Positions 39,143 to 52,854 of a DNA stretch of 64,000 nt are shown here, piece after piece. Position numbers and translations under genes: made by a program. Below the pieces are notes generated by a model, which had not been told where the DNA came from, did not search any database, and saw nothing but the letters and a program-made list of their open reading frames with translations. Source of the stretch: Sipunculus nudus (taxonomy: Eukaryota > Annelida > Sipuncula > Golfingiida > Sipunculidae); the NCBI GenBank assembly GCA_026874595.1, contig CM049308.1:77674124-77738123 (forward strand). The letters are read 5' to 3'. Numbering within the stretch: position 1 is the first letter of the stretch; the number at the start of each line of letters is the position of its first letter.

Positions 39143-42100
39143 GTATCAACAAAGTTTAGAGCGGAATAATGCTTTTTTTGGACTATGCCCAAAACCTCAA
39201 ATTATAGTATAATTCTCTATGAGATTATTGTCCTGAAACCTGCATTCTGGGTCTGAACTTCAATATACCTGTGCAACTCAGCTGACACAGACAAGTTATG
39301 CACTTTAATCACTGTCATAACATTCAAAGTCACTTTTTTCTCCAAATATGTAAAGACTCAACACGATGTTATCTTATAGGCAAACACAAAGAAGGATCAA
39401 ATGGTTACTGTAAGGTATAACAAATGGTGCATTTAATTCTATGGAGAATTTATCATATATTTTATACAGACAACACATAAAGTAATCTTAGGACCAGAGT
39501 TACTTCATAAAGCAACATTGAAGAAACTATTACAAGCTTCTACAATGCACCCAAAAAAAATAATGCAAAGCAAAAGGACCAACCTGTACAAAAGGCTGTC
39601 ATGGTAGAATTCTGCTCTTTGTGTTGGCATTAAATAAAATTTACTAACTGTCACAGTCCTATTGTTCGTCCTTGGTGGGTGTAGGTATGACTACAAGGAA
39701 TGCCTTTTATCTTTACTTTTTAATAATGTCACATATTAATTATATGTCAGCACAACTGATTATGGGGTGTATTGTCAATCCTTATCTGACTGGACCACCC
39801 AGAAGTATCTGAAACATATACCTTTTTTCCCCATGGCTATTACAACTAGGCTTATATACCTGCTCCTTTGCAAGTTTGTCTGAAACTGAAATATTTAATT
39901 TTATTAAAAATAGATACTTTGTTCAAATGGGGAGCTTGGATAATTGCATCAGTGACTATGTATGTTGACTGAGCTGACCTGAGAATGGGGTTTCAACAGT
40001 GTTTTGAAAAAAAATGTGAAATGCCATCTGGTTCAGACCTAGAATACCATCTGTGTTTATTTTACAGTAAATCTTTTCTTAAGTTCACTCAAAGATAATG
40101 TCTCAGGACCACATGCAGTTATGAAACTAACTTGATGAGGGGGCATCTCTGTGTGTATGATCCATTTTACTCTCTAATTTTTACTTTTTTCCAAGCTGAA
40201 CCTGTAAATGTATTAAGCAAATTACCTGCAAATATATTCAGCCCATTAACTGTACAAAGTTATATTTAAGAGCAAATCAAGAAGCTGTAACATAAAAAAA
40301 AAGAAGAAAACTTTAAGTTTATTATGCAGTGGACTTATGTTTTTTTACCATCCAACTGCTGAATGACCTCTCTACATTAAAAGGGATAAATACTTTTATT
40401 TTCTGTATCTCAAATAAGTGATTATGCAAGGTTATTTTTTGTGTCAATGATGTCTTGTATCAATATTTCAAGCAGGTAACCAAACATGACAGTCCAAGGA
40501 GAGATCTAACAGCTAAAGCAAAATCAATCATCTGCATCTCAGATTCTGTTGGATGCTTATATGCCATTATAAACTGGAAAGCATAAGTTCATTTAGGTAA
40601 TGACAGAGGATGCTGCCTGTTGGGTCTAATTTTATTGAGTCAGGCACTGCCTGTTGGGTCTAATTTTATTGAGTCAGGCACTGTTGCAAACCTTATCCAG
40701 GCAGGCATATCAGTTGTGATACTGATGTCTGGTATAACTCTGGAAACTACATAAAATGAGACTGAAATGGAGCATATGAGCAAACAGTGCAACTCTGACC
40801 AAGTCAGGACTATAATAAGCCTGCACATTATGGATCAAAGATAAATGCCCCTTGTATAGGAACTGATGAGGAAAGAATGACATCCATTCACTGGAACTCT
40901 ATACCTGGATTAAGTATATAACTGCTCTCTTGTCACAGAGTCAGTTCTGTCTGGCTTATGTAAACATTGTCTGGCCTGTACTGAACACAAGTTGAAAGAG
41001 AATTTTTAACCCTTATACATAATGCTGACCATAATGCTCCCCCTCCCCACCCCCAAACTCCCACACCTTTCAAGAATATTTCACCCTGCATGCTGGTACC
41101 AGTGACATTTTTCTCTTCACCTTTCTACCTGGGGCCAATTAGTTCATGCATTCTAATAAAGACTACATGAATCAACATTTACTATTCAACTCAAAAAGCA
41201 TCAACAGCAAGAAAAGTTAAGTGCTGAGTGTGTTCTTCATGAATGTATATGTACAGACATCACAGGGAGTAAGTAGCAAATTTGTTTCAAGAATATTTAC
41301 AATTTTGTAAATCTATACTAATAAAACAGAATGTGCTATTCATGAATAAAGTGAGAATTTATGGGTATTTTTTTACAATCAATGTCTTACCTCTTCTACT
41401 TAAACTCTGACTTTCCTGTGATTTTTGTCCATAAACCCACCTGTTACTGTACATTCTACATGGAATGGTACCTTTCACCCTTGACATTTTTATGCAACCC
41501 AAATTTTGTGACTTTGTTTCCTGTGACTTTATTCCTATGACTAGCATTGCCAGGCATTTTTTACAATAACTCCACTCTTCCATTTTTTTAACTATAGTCT
41601 TCATTTCTAAATCCTTTTGCCTTCATTGACTGTTGCATTATTATATCTGACAATATTTTTTGCTAATGTACTATCACTGATTTATTATTCTAAAAGAATG
41701 TGATTAATTCATAACCTGTGAAAAGGATTTCAATGTTTCATCAAAACAGAATTATGAATTTTGTAATTTCTTGCAACTTACAAACATGGCTAAACACTCT
41801 AGCTAATACTTGAATACCAAATGACTTGAAAAGATTCATTAATATCAGATTTCACTGTGGGAGTTTTAAAGTTGCAAAAGACTGTGTAGAATTACATACC
41901 GGTAGTAATATCATAACCATGTATGTAAAAATTGTATTAGCAGCTTATTCTGATACATGATGGGCTGTAATGTTCAGTTAAAACTGACTCTTACTACAAG
42001 CGCCATGCACTGTAATCATCAGTTAAACATTAAAATTTGAAATGTTAAATATTATTGCAAATAATAACAAAAGCAAGTAAATTAAATATTTACCAATATT

Positions 42101-43287
42101 ACTTCTTTTTTGATGAGCCACAAACTGCAATGACACATTAAAGTTAGCTGCACAGGTGTGCATTACTTTGGTAATTTATTCGGAATAAAGGTTATGACCT
42201 TTTTATTCCTTTAATGTCTATTTTACTACCAGTGATCTCACCAAGTGATGAATGTACTGTAATCATGTGTAGTACCCACTCAATATGAACATGTATATGT
42301 TAAATCCATTTACTAAGTCTCATAGGTGCTAAATGAAAGCAATATTACCTGTAGCTAACAAAGTACAATTAATGACCCATTAAGTAAAAACACACCTATA
42401 TCTATGATAAATGGAAGTTTATTAAATCATATACACAGGCCTGCAGTGAACCAGATACCAACACAAGTGTGCACATTACCATGCAAGGACCGCCCATGTG
42501 GGGGGAAATAGACAATAAAACAGTTTTATAACTAGGACATACATGGCTTGTCCCCTTCTGTGTTGGTGAATTAGGACACAGGATGTATTTCCAAAGAGAT
42601 AAATAATTAGGTCTGGTATGTCAGCACTTGCTGGGCTCAGGTGCTGCAAGGTAGCATCACTCATATATCAACACTGGACTCCTTAAGTCTATATTATGTA
42701 TAATTCACAGGAAAAGGGCACAAGATATGGTTTTATTTTGTTTATATCATATACTTCTTCTTTTGACTCTTTATATTACATTATAATCTGCAAATAAAAT
42801 CTAGATAAATGTTTACTATATTTAATGCTCCATGTTTCACTTGATTTTCTTCATACAAACATTACTAACGTGTTATATGCATTTTCCATCTGTCCCCCAC
42901 TCACACCCAAATAAACACTCAAAATATCCTATGCACCTAAACATGACTTAATTTTGACCAATCTGTAAATAAAATTTGTTAGGTGTATGTAAAAACCACC
43001 AATCCTTACTCTACACAACACATTTTATGGACACTATATATTAATTAATCTTATAAGTTACTATTCTTATTGCAGAACATTACGAAAATTATTTTTTATC
43101 ACATAATGGTGACATGACAGTGAGGTATACTTTGAAAACTTTTCAAAATCCTTAATTTTTTTACTCATTTCACAGTTTTATTGATTACACAGCATTCTAG
43201 TCACGATTCTTGAAAGCAATTAGCCAGCTGTCTGACAGTCTGTGTGCTGAACGTAGCAATTTTAGGGATAGTTCCCATGAGACCAAA
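39143..43287. other. Upstream stretch without a supported gene
   Basis: AT-rich, with no coding segment or transposon recognised. A 34-bp unit (ctgcctgttgggtc...) is present twice in tandem at 40613-40646 and 40647-40680. A CCCCTCCCCACCCCC pyrimidine tract lies at about 41039-41054. Confidence 0.55.
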
Positions 43288-43289
43288 TA

Positions 43290-43446
43290 CAGTGGAACTT
43301 GTCTGAAAGACCACCTGTTTTATTCACCCTTGGGTGAACTTAAAACATTCACATTGGTTATAACTGACCTATCTAATAAGACCACCTGTGAATTAAGACC
43401 ACTTTTGGCCAGTCCCACTGGCCGTCTTACAACACAGGTTTCACTG
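43290..43446. mobile_element. pogo-like MITE (157 bp)
   Basis: The termini are inverted: CAGTGGAACTTGT on the left, and CAGTGAAACCTGT when the right end is reversed, with TA on both sides (43288-43289 and 43447-43448) as the target duplication. The CAGTGGAAC/CAGTGAAAC start and the internal 'aagaccacctgt' repeats are typical of pogo/Tigger-derived MITEs of the Tc1/mariner superfamily. It is too short to code for anything. A small palindrome (ttcacccttgggtgaa) lies inside. Confidence 0.7.
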
Positions 43447-43448
43447 TA

Positions 43449-45349
43449 AAGCAATTGTTTTTTAAATGCTAAGGCCACATGTTACACTTTTCATTTAAGG
43501 ACATGGGCTGTGTCATGTTCTATTTGTATTTAAGTACTTTTTAAATTTTCACACAAGAAGTTGCCCCAGATACTATAAATAGGTTAAGTGGCTAATCTTT
43601 TTATAAATAGTATCAGGCATAAGACAGAAATAAACATCCTCTTCCAGGAGATAATCAGATGGAGGGGAGGACAATTATACTGGGGTGGTGCAGGAAACTC
43701 ACACTTTATAAAATACAAGTACTGATTGTGTCTTAAAGTGCTGTTTCCTCTGACTGAGGGTGGAGTAAACACAACAACAGGAAGAACTGGAATATGCAGC
43801 TCTTGCTGAACCAAGAAAGACCTAACAGCTCAGCAAGTGTCATAGGAACGATAACCAACAGGAAAAATGAAAAGCAACATCCTACATTTATGATTGATAA
43901 TGTTCAGCAGTTTTTAATTACTGTTTGCTAAGTTTTGAGGAAGGGACAACTGAGTACTGCACGTTCAATCATGCAAACAAAGAATTCTTCTGCTATATGG
44001 AAATTATATTTTTTATGCTAAATTGCATATATGACTATGCTATTTAATGTAAAATATATCCAGACCTGTTAGTTCACCTGTTAGTTAACAAAAACGTAAC
44101 TAATGAATAGTACATGTTAAGTACAATAACCTTAAGTTTTAATTTATTTTTAGCTAATATTATTGATATCTTTGCTACTTTGCTAGTAATTTCAGAACCA
44201 CTTTGAATACCTTAATTTACCATATAAAATTAATGTGTATTTACTATGATGTCCAAAATACATGGACTCAATGACTATACACCACTTACCCGGTAAAATA
44301 CATCTGTTTCTCTTATACATTAAGTAATGGATTTTCAAATTGTAATCTGCTTTACATAAGCCCCTGCATATGATACAACTTATAAAACCATCATGACATC
44401 TCTGGCCATATAAAAGTGCAGCCCTTACCTTGGTCCAATATTGTGACAGAGTGAGGTTTTTCCATGACTACCCTGTGATAACCTCACATTAAACAATTCC
44501 TGCTTTTTATGATAAGTGAAACAAAACACCTGTAGATGCCTTAGTGCAGGTGTGACAGTATAAATGAGGGGGTTAAGAGTATCAGATCAGCAGGTAAACT
44601 GAGACCATGCCAGTCAGCTGGTCACACATGAGTCCTATATGACAACGATCAAGGAATGCCTGTCTTCTTCACATACAGGGGCACATAAGGTCACACTGAA
44701 ACAACTGTCATAGCCAGCTGTCAACCACCTGGGGGTAAAAAAATGTACAATATGCACTCTTGTGTGTACATCTAATAAGGTATATATTGCTGTTACAGCA
44801 GACGAGCATCCTGTGTTTAAGAAATAGGACCTGCTCTATATAGGTTATCTTATGTTTCAACAGTGATATTGATTGATGTACTGATCTAACCAATAATCAC
44901 GGAGACGTCATATTGAATGTTGAATCACTTGTAGACAAACTGGGATTCCTCATAATGCAAGGGCCACAGTAAAAGACCCCAAACAAATTTTCATTCCATT
45001 TTATTTTCAATTAAGTAGTTTATACAATCAGAGGACTGCAAAGAAACAAAAGCTTTTTCCTTGCTGTAAAGAATGTCAAGGTGACTTTTTTTTGTGATGA
45101 GAACAAAGCCAATCATCATAATTCATTTACAAGCCAAGAAAATCAGTTACACCATACTCTTTTTAAAAATGCCAGAAAATCACCACCCTGATTATATATA
45201 GTAAATTTGAATTATAAAGCAATTAAGAAATTATATAATGATAGAGTTGTAGTCCAAATCACAATCATTAAGATTAAACATTTCAGTTTTACAGTTATTT
45301 TTTTACTTTAATTAGGTACCAGTATATCAGGTCAACATATTTTGACTGC
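43449..45349. other. Upstream stretch without a supported gene
   Basis: Apart from the weak exon candidate at 43703-43805, no domain, transposon end or array is visible. The sequence is uniformly AT-rich. Confidence 0.5.
43703..43805 (-). CDS. Possible orphan exon between strong splice sites (low confidence)
   Basis: On the minus strand a good acceptor (aggtctttcttggttcag) precedes 103 open nucleotides closed by a strong donor (AAGT|gtgagt). The translation starts QELHIPVLPVVVFTPP and ends NQYLYFIK, phase 0 in and phase 1 out. No family is recognised. The segment contains no ATG, so it could equally be a 5' UTR exon of the signal-peptide gene downstream, or chance. Confidence 0.22.
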
Positions 45350-45355
45350 CCACAG

Positions 45356-47388
45356 CAGTGTTGCTCCTAGAGTGCGGCATTGCGGCAATGCTGCAAAATT
45401 TTTGGCCATGTCCCTTTGTTTCTGGGCAAGCACGCCCATGTGGATGCACTATTTTCACATGCGTCCCCTAAAAGTTTAAATAATGCGACCCTTAAACGAA
45501 CGTAGTTATATGAAAGATTTGCGGGAATCCTCCGGTAGGAATCTTTGATAAAACAATATATGCGGGATTACATGATATACATACTGTGAGACTGATTGAA
45601 TGGTAACACCATCGATGTCAAGAATGCATCGCCTCAGGGTTGGTCCATACACATGAAGGGGTTGCACATATACTGAAGAGATTGATGTTCTTGTGGTCGG
45701 AATAAAGTGGCAAGCGAGCGTCCAGTGCTTGACCGGATGTTGTTTAGCCTACATAATCTCACATTAAGGTGCATTTTAATCATTTATATATTAATATGAA
45801 AAAAAATAGATATTTATTTATTAAATGAAGTTTAGAAAGTGCACCCACGGCTGACGTGATCAATCTTTACGACATTTCCCCTATAAGATCATCCACGAAG
45901 CACGGTTGGAAACGCGCCTTTCCGGCATTTTCGAAATTTTCTTATTTCATGATGTCATGCAGTTCTCAACAGCGTATACAGTTAAGAATTACACCAGGCT
46001 GATCATATAAATTACATTATAATGCCTCAGATGACGTGATTACGATTGCTCAGGCGATTATTTCGCTCAAAACAACTCAGTTCAGGTCTCCCACAATATC
46101 TAACTACTGGTTTATGCCTGTCGTGACACCGTTTCACGGCAGAGAAGCCAATCGACGGCCGCTCTTTTTTCTATATTTGCATATTTCTATTCTGGACTGA
46201 ACGTTTAATTTGAATCATAGGCATATGACTATGATTTGAATAGGAACTTCCTCGTAATTTTCCAGCCTCATGGACACGTGATCTCTTTATTTCCTGTTAT
46301 GTATAAAGAAGCCCCAGCCCGGGAATATACTTCGACAAAAGTGCGATGTTTCCCCGGACTGAATTACTTCACTATCGCGGTTTAATTGATATGAAAATGT
46401 CATAACTTAGAAGAACCCAACTATTTCGTTGTTGGTTGTTTTACATTTTCTCTGACCAATAATATTGAAATTTAATCGTTTGTTTCTGGTGAACAAGTAG
46501 TTTAAGCTGCTGCCGCGCCGGCAGCATATTTTCCCGGTTAAGCTGACATCGTTTCCACGTATAGGCTAACACGGGTATATACGGACAGAAAGATTCAGTT
46601 TTTTAAATCGTTCAAATGTTTTATTTTTTTAAAGAACTTGTGGTGTCCGGTCTTTTGATACTTGCCTTAGAATTATAGGCCTAATAATGCAGCGCCGGCC
46701 GCAAACTTTCCCGGCTGACATGTATATAGGCCAAACATCGTTGCACGGCACCGCCAACGCATAAATGACACATTGTGGGAACCGAAATTTCGACGATTAT
46801 TCCTTTCATACTTTCATACAAACAATTATGTAATATGGTGACGCCGGCAGCAAAATTCAACAGGCTCTCATCGTACCACAGCAACTTACGCTAGCACGGC
46901 CGACTTTCTGAATAACCTTTTCTTATCAAATTTATCGACAGTGAATAAACCCTTGCCTAAATGTGTATGTCCTTTATCCTTATTGAGTTGTTCACAACAT
47001 TAAGTTTCGATATTGATTTGCCACTTTGAATGGCACCAGTTGTTGCGCGATTCCTCAATTAGCAATGAACATGATTGTATGTCACCAGTTTGCAATCTGT
47101 ACATCAATGTACCGTTATTATTGATCCTGAGACATGAACTCTATTGCTTTCAGTTTTATGACGACTTAAAAAATGATGACATGTAAAACATGTAACGATT
47201 CCAACCTTTACAAATATTTATAATTCATTCAAAATTGTCCAAAACATACTACATTCATATTACATAGATTATTTTAAGATAATATTTTGCTTCGAAGACA
47301 TTGTCCCCACCTAATTTTGGTGTGTCCCCCAGAAATTACATAAAGGGGCCCGGTGTCCCTTTGCTTTTCATGCCTAGGAGCAACACTG
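45356..47388. mobile_element. Non-autonomous DNA transposon with 15-bp terminal inverted repeats (2033 bp)
   Basis: The left end CAGTGTTGCTCCTAG (45356-45370) is perfectly inverted at the right end, CTAGGAGCAACACTG (47374-47388). The direct repeat ccacag touches both ends (45350-45355 and 47389-47394). The interior differs sharply from its surroundings, with frequent CpG and runs such as gccgcgccggcagc near 46510 and ggccgcaaactttcccgg near 46695. Open frames are short (up to 67 codons) and show no transposase motif. The CAGTG terminus would suit hAT, but hAT normally makes an 8-bp duplication and only 6 bp match here, so the superfamily is left open. Confidence 0.8.
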
Positions 47389-47394
47389 CCACAG

Positions 47395-49350
47395 GAATCA
47401 GGGGCTAAATGGTTTATAAAAAGACAAATGCTAGATAAACACTAAATATGTAAAATTTCAAGCTCATGCATTCCTGAAATATACCAAATTATGTAAAAAC
47501 ACAGAACCAGGTTCCATTTTCTGTTCATAAATGCAGTCAATCAAGATGGCTTATCAAATGATAGTCAAAATGCTCTAGGATTAATAGAATTTCTGCAATC
47601 AAATGAAAGCAATTTGATCTATTAATCTCAGTGTATGTGACTTGTAGACCACTGAAAGTCATTTTAAACTGTTAATCATCCAAGCATTTATTGTAATCTC
47701 TACTGAGATTACCATGCCTTGTACTGTGACAGTGTAGATATGATTCACCGTAGATATTACCATATTGGTCAAAATATTCAGCAAATTTTGCTACAAGGAT
47801 AATATGCACCAGGACAACTAGCTGGTACAGGATCTGAATGCTACTCAGGTACAGTGTGTATCAGAATTGGAGATTCTCCCCTTTATTTTAGATAATATGG
47901 TCTCTCCACTTAATTTGTAGAAAACGTGGTTTTGCCAGACCAATATGAACACAGTCTTCCAAAATCTTAAAAATTTTCAATGCACATCATCTGTGAGTAA
48001 ATTGTGGGAAAAAAATCACGATTATTATATTATGAATTTTACATAAATTAATCTGATTCTATTTTTGAAATTGATAAATAAATAAGACATTTGCTTGTTA
48101 TCATATCCTTGTGCAAAAGTAAATTTGGTGTTAAGACAAGTATGACATTAACCACAAATTTCATTCTTCATTCCAACAGAAGCCGAATCTTAAGATGTCA
48201 ATGTTCTCAAGTCAGGTGCTGGTTATTGGGAGAGAGTCTGCTTCAGCAGCACTGCCCTCTGACCATCATGCATGGCTGCCAGCAGGCCGCCTGCTGCTTT
48301 ACCCTGCTGTTGTTAGCAGTATTGTTACATGAGGTCAACAAACATTGCCACTGAGGGTGTGGTCAGGGGCACCCAACATGGGCTGCTCCACACAACTTGA
48401 AACATTTGTTATCTTGTAATACAGACTGAGGGTATATCTAGATACTACAAATGATAGCTCTGCTCTTTATTGTACATTTTCCACATGATTTAAGGAATGT
48501 ATAGTTTTTACTAAAAAAATAGGTTGACAGCAAACCTTACAATTTGCCACTGATGAAAATGTAACACTTTATCAAGCAGCCAACATTGCAATTTTGATAC
48601 AAGTTTACATGAAATCCACAATTTTCATCTCATTGTGGAAAATCTATAAGTATGTTAATTTATGTGTTACATTAAAACTAGATGGAATGACAATACAAGT
48701 AACTTCAGTAAAGTGATACACAATATGCATGTAGCTAAACCGTGAAGGCACTTACATACATACAAATGAGCTTGAAACTAGATCAGCATCACCTTTCATA
48801 CCTCTGTTAACATATCAAAAATTTCCCATGAAGTACAAGGGGTCAGTGGTTTATACAGGTAACAGGTATATATGAAATGTATATCATCATGAAGCTGACA
48901 GGTGTCATTGTATATACTACCAGTCACTGGCCAACTGTCCATGAAGGGTGTTACAAGGTAAATACAAGGTCAGCTTTTAAGTGAATAGCTCCTACTGATG
49001 GATATGAAGGCTAGCCCTATTTCAGACCATCATGAAAATGACAGCTCCTGTTTGCCCCCAAATCCTTGTAATTAGTTTGTAAATGTACAAGATCAAGAAT
49101 ACACCCTTTGTGGCCCCTAGAACTAGAACTTCTATACCTATTGAAAGAACTTGATGAACCAATGAAAACCAAAAACTGAAGCTATCCTGACAGAGGGCAT
49201 TTTCTGCATGTGTACCTGAAAAATTAAAAACAAATATTTTATTTATCTCTGAAATCTATACAAACCACTAAAGTATATTTTTGACAGTTGTTTCATCAAA
49301 TTTAGCCAGAAAGATACAGGGACACTAAATTGCAAAAACCTTTAATTGTA
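47395..49350. other. Upstream stretch with a GC-rich block at about 48200-48400
   Basis: Mostly AT-rich. The exception is a 200-bp GC-richer block containing ctgccagcaggccgcctgct, which includes a 15-bp palindrome (agcaggc c gcctgct) at about 48288-48302. An 87-codon plus-strand frame (48091-48354) spans it, but the peptide is Cys/Leu/His-rich without a motif. Function unknown; a regulatory element or UTR exon are possibilities. Confidence 0.4.
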
Positions 49351-50780
49351 TCTCGTTTTGCCAGATATTATGTTTTTAACCAGGTTCCGCCGCTGCCGCC
49401 ACCATTTTCGTTTCCGGAGAACTCCTCTGAGACTACTGGACAGATTTTCCGAAACTTACACCAATTATCAGGTCATATTTGAACTGGTGTCTAACCAACT
49501 GGCCTTGACCTTTGACCTTTCCTCTCTGCCCAGCGTCCGTTTGTGCGTCTGTTTCCACATATCTCAGGAACCGTTTGACCGATCAGGAAAAAACTTTTAT
49601 ACAAATGTAGCCCTTGGATAGCTTTATAATATACACAAAAAATGGTGGCGCCAACTGCAACCATGTTTGCACAGTGTCCATCTGTTCATCTGCCTTTGGT
49701 TAAAATCACTCATATCTCTGCAGTGGTTTGACTATTTCACCTGAAATTCGGCCTGCTTATACATCCTAGATAGCTTTCTTGATTTTATGACAGGTGGCAC
49801 CACCTACATTCACGCTCACGCTGCAGACATCCAAGCTCATATCTCAGGAACTGTTTGACCAATCAGAAAATTTACACAAATGTAGCCCTTGGATAGCTTT
49901 ATAACTTACACAAAAATGGTGGTGCCACCTGCAGCCATTTTCTCACAGCGTCCATCTGTTTGTCTGCCTTGGGTTAAAATCTGTTATATCTCTGCAGTGG
50001 TTTGACCAAATTAACTGAAATTTGGCATGCGTATACATCCCGCATAGCTTTCTTGATTTTATGACAGGTGGCGCCAAATACATTCACGTTCTCGCTGTAG
50101 ACATCCATGCCTATATCTCCGGACTCGTTCAACCAATCAGGATAAAAATTTTACACAAATGTAGCCCTTGGATAGCTTTATAATATACACAAAAATGGTG
50201 GCGCCACCTGCAGCCATTTTTGCATAGCGTCCATCTGTTTGTCTGCCTTGGGTTAAAATCACTCATATCTCTGCAGTGGTTTGACCAAATTACCTGTAAT
50301 TTGGCATGCGTATACATCCTGGATAGCTTTCTTGATTTTATGAAGGGTGGCGCCAGCTTCATTTACGTTCATGCTGCAGACATTAATGCTTACATCTCCA
50401 GACTTGTTTGACCAATCAGGAAAAATTTTTTACACAAATGTAGCCCTTGGATAGCTTTATAATATACACAAAAATGGTGGCGCCACCTGCAGCCATTTTT
50501 GCACAGCATCAATCTGTTTGTCTGCTGTGGGTTAAAATCACATATCTCTGCAGTGGTTTGACTTTTCCACCTGAAATTTTGCATGGTATGCATCTTGGAT
50601 AGTTTCTCGTTCAAATAACAGGTGGCGCCACCTACTATCATGTTTACGTGGCAGACATCCATTCTAATATGTAACACATGTAACTCTATTTCCCCTTGCC
50701 ACTCAATCCATGCCTCACTTCACCCGTCCTACTCTGATTTTGGCGGATACACAGTCGCTTGTCGACTACCCGTATTCTAG
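49351..50780 (+). mobile_element. Helitron-like non-autonomous element with a 279-bp tandem core
   Basis: The core has the landmark tagcccttggatagcttta at 49608, 49883, 50162 and 50441, a period of 275-279 bp. Each unit also contains tggtggcgcca, gcagccattt, 'tctctgcagtggtttgac' and 'atatctc.ggaactgtttgacc'. The left part (49390-49550) is a different, partly CpG-rich sequence. The right end has a small hairpin (AGTCGcttgtCGACT) about 7 bp before CTAG, followed by T. That is the Helitron 3' rule (hairpin, CTRR, insertion between A and T). On the left, A|TCTC at 49350-49354 is a compatible 5' end. No Rep/helicase is encoded. Tandem-cored elements of this kind are known in bivalves. Start and class are inferred; the tandem core is certain. 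Confidence 0.6.
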
Positions 50781-52854
50781 TTAAATTATAATATTTGGAA
50801 ACTAAAGACATGGAAATTATTCCCTGTTTATGGGACCCTACATAATCACCAACTGGCTAAAAAAACCTCATGTGCAAAGAGGCCTGCCAGAAATGTCCAG
50901 TCTAGAAATTGTCGTAGTCCTAAAAATCTGTGTTAAGAAACCTCTGTAAACTACACAATATGGGAAGCTTAGGACAACACAATGGAAGGAGAAGCCCAAG
51001 TACTCTGGGTTGCTAATCTTGGCCAGTAAGACATCTTTAAGTCAGCCCACTACATTTTATTCAATGCACCATCACCAGCATTCTTTACATTTGCTTCTTC
51101 TGTATAATAAATCATTCTTGTATGAGAAGTCAGGACCCGCTGTTACCTTGAGTTTGGATCATCAGATAAAGATCCCTTCCTGTGCCAATCATCTTATAAT
51201 GATCAGACACCTTAGTATTTGTGTCTACTTTTTGGAATATATCACTCATTATGAGATGTGAGAACTTGCATCAGGACCAGCTGTACTCAGGCAGTACCTC
51301 AGCTTAAGTTTCACAGCCTATGTCAAAGATGTTAAATATTCACTGCACCTAAGATAAGTCAACATGTGATTACTGTAAGTTGGCAAACTTTCTTGTTATT
51401 TGTTTACCATCACATGTTGGTGTGGGTGGAAACTTTTTACTTTGCTCGTGCCAGCCAGTCCACAGCATGCCTCAACATAAACACAAACATCACAGGTTTC
51501 AACTATGCATATCTAACACATGCTGTCAGTTAGTGAAATAAAAAAAATGTTGGTTTCAATTTCTATATCTTTGATATGTTTGCATCCATTGTGCATGTGA
51601 TTCATGTTTGTGTTGCTAAGAGAGATGGAGAGAGAGAGAGGGAGAGAAAGAGAGAAAAAGACAAATCTGAGAATAGACGGATCTGAAAATTATTCATGTT
51701 TTTTTTAGTTATAATACCAAGTTCAGTTAATGTAATAAAATATTACTATATTAAATAATGAACTGATGTATTATTACTAAGGTAATAATTACTATAGACC
51801 GGAAATAGTACTTTAAACAAGTTACATATGATATATGACAATTTGTGACAAGAATCATTTTAAAATCAATAAAGATAATGAAGATATTAATAATATTAAT
51901 AATAATAATAACTGTAAACATTTTGTTGTTAACTGGTACTTTGTCAAGATATCAAATGACCCATCAAAATAATACCTTCATCAAAATCTAAGATAAATAT
52001 GACTTTTTTTACAATTATTAAAATTTTATGATTTTATTCATTTCTTAACATATGTTTAAAATGAAAAGACGATCATTGAATGAACTGTTTTGGTTTGAAA
52101 AAGATTCTAGGAAAGACCACCAATTCCTGTGACATCACTGGAAAAGACCTTAGTTCAGCAAGGCAGTAATGTGTGGCACTGACAGACCCAGAACCAGTGG
52201 AGTTAACCAGTTGATGAAATAGTTGGCCAGAGAGCCATACTTTATTTATATAATTTGCCGGGAGGTGAAAATACCTGTTCTAAGCTTCGCCACACAGCAA
52301 AGTAAGTTTGATGGCTCTGTTAGTGGAAGGAATTTTGTTTAACCATTGCATTGACTGGGCCAGTCTAATTTTCAGTATAAAAAATAAGCACATGCAATAT
52401 GCAATAAATGCCAGGTGTTGTATGCTGAGGCTACATCTCAGGTTGAACTTTTATGCAATCATTAATGGCACATGATTCAACATACTAGTATGTGGTACAT
52501 TTACAGTTAAATAAAACTGAATGTTAAACAGTACTGCTGAAGGTATGATGTGATGAGTCAAGTTTGTTTTATCAATTATACATACTTTCATATTGTTGTA
52601 ACAAAACCAGATGTTAAAAAGCTAGCGTTCTGATTGGTATATTCTAACCATAATATCAAACATGACAAAACTTGTGCATTTTGTAGTACTGTTAATGGTA
52701 TCATATACTTCTCTATTTAACCTATCATTTTTTTTTAAATAACTGTTCAGGTAAAACAATTTATTTAATGGAATTGCATTCAGTAGAGACCATACCTCCA
52801 TCCAGGCAAACAAGCTCACTATCAAGATCCATACAAAAATTTAATGTGATCTGC
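50781..52854. other. Upstream stretch without a supported gene
   Basis: AT-rich, with an AG-rich microsatellite at about 51619-51660 and an AAT-rich stretch at about 51885-51912. No coding or mobile structure is recognised. Confidence 0.55.

Noticed and set aside
50129-50677. Minus-strand frames with CRWRHHFCVYY repeats
   Set aside because: They are translations of the 279-bp tandem core of the Helitron-like element.
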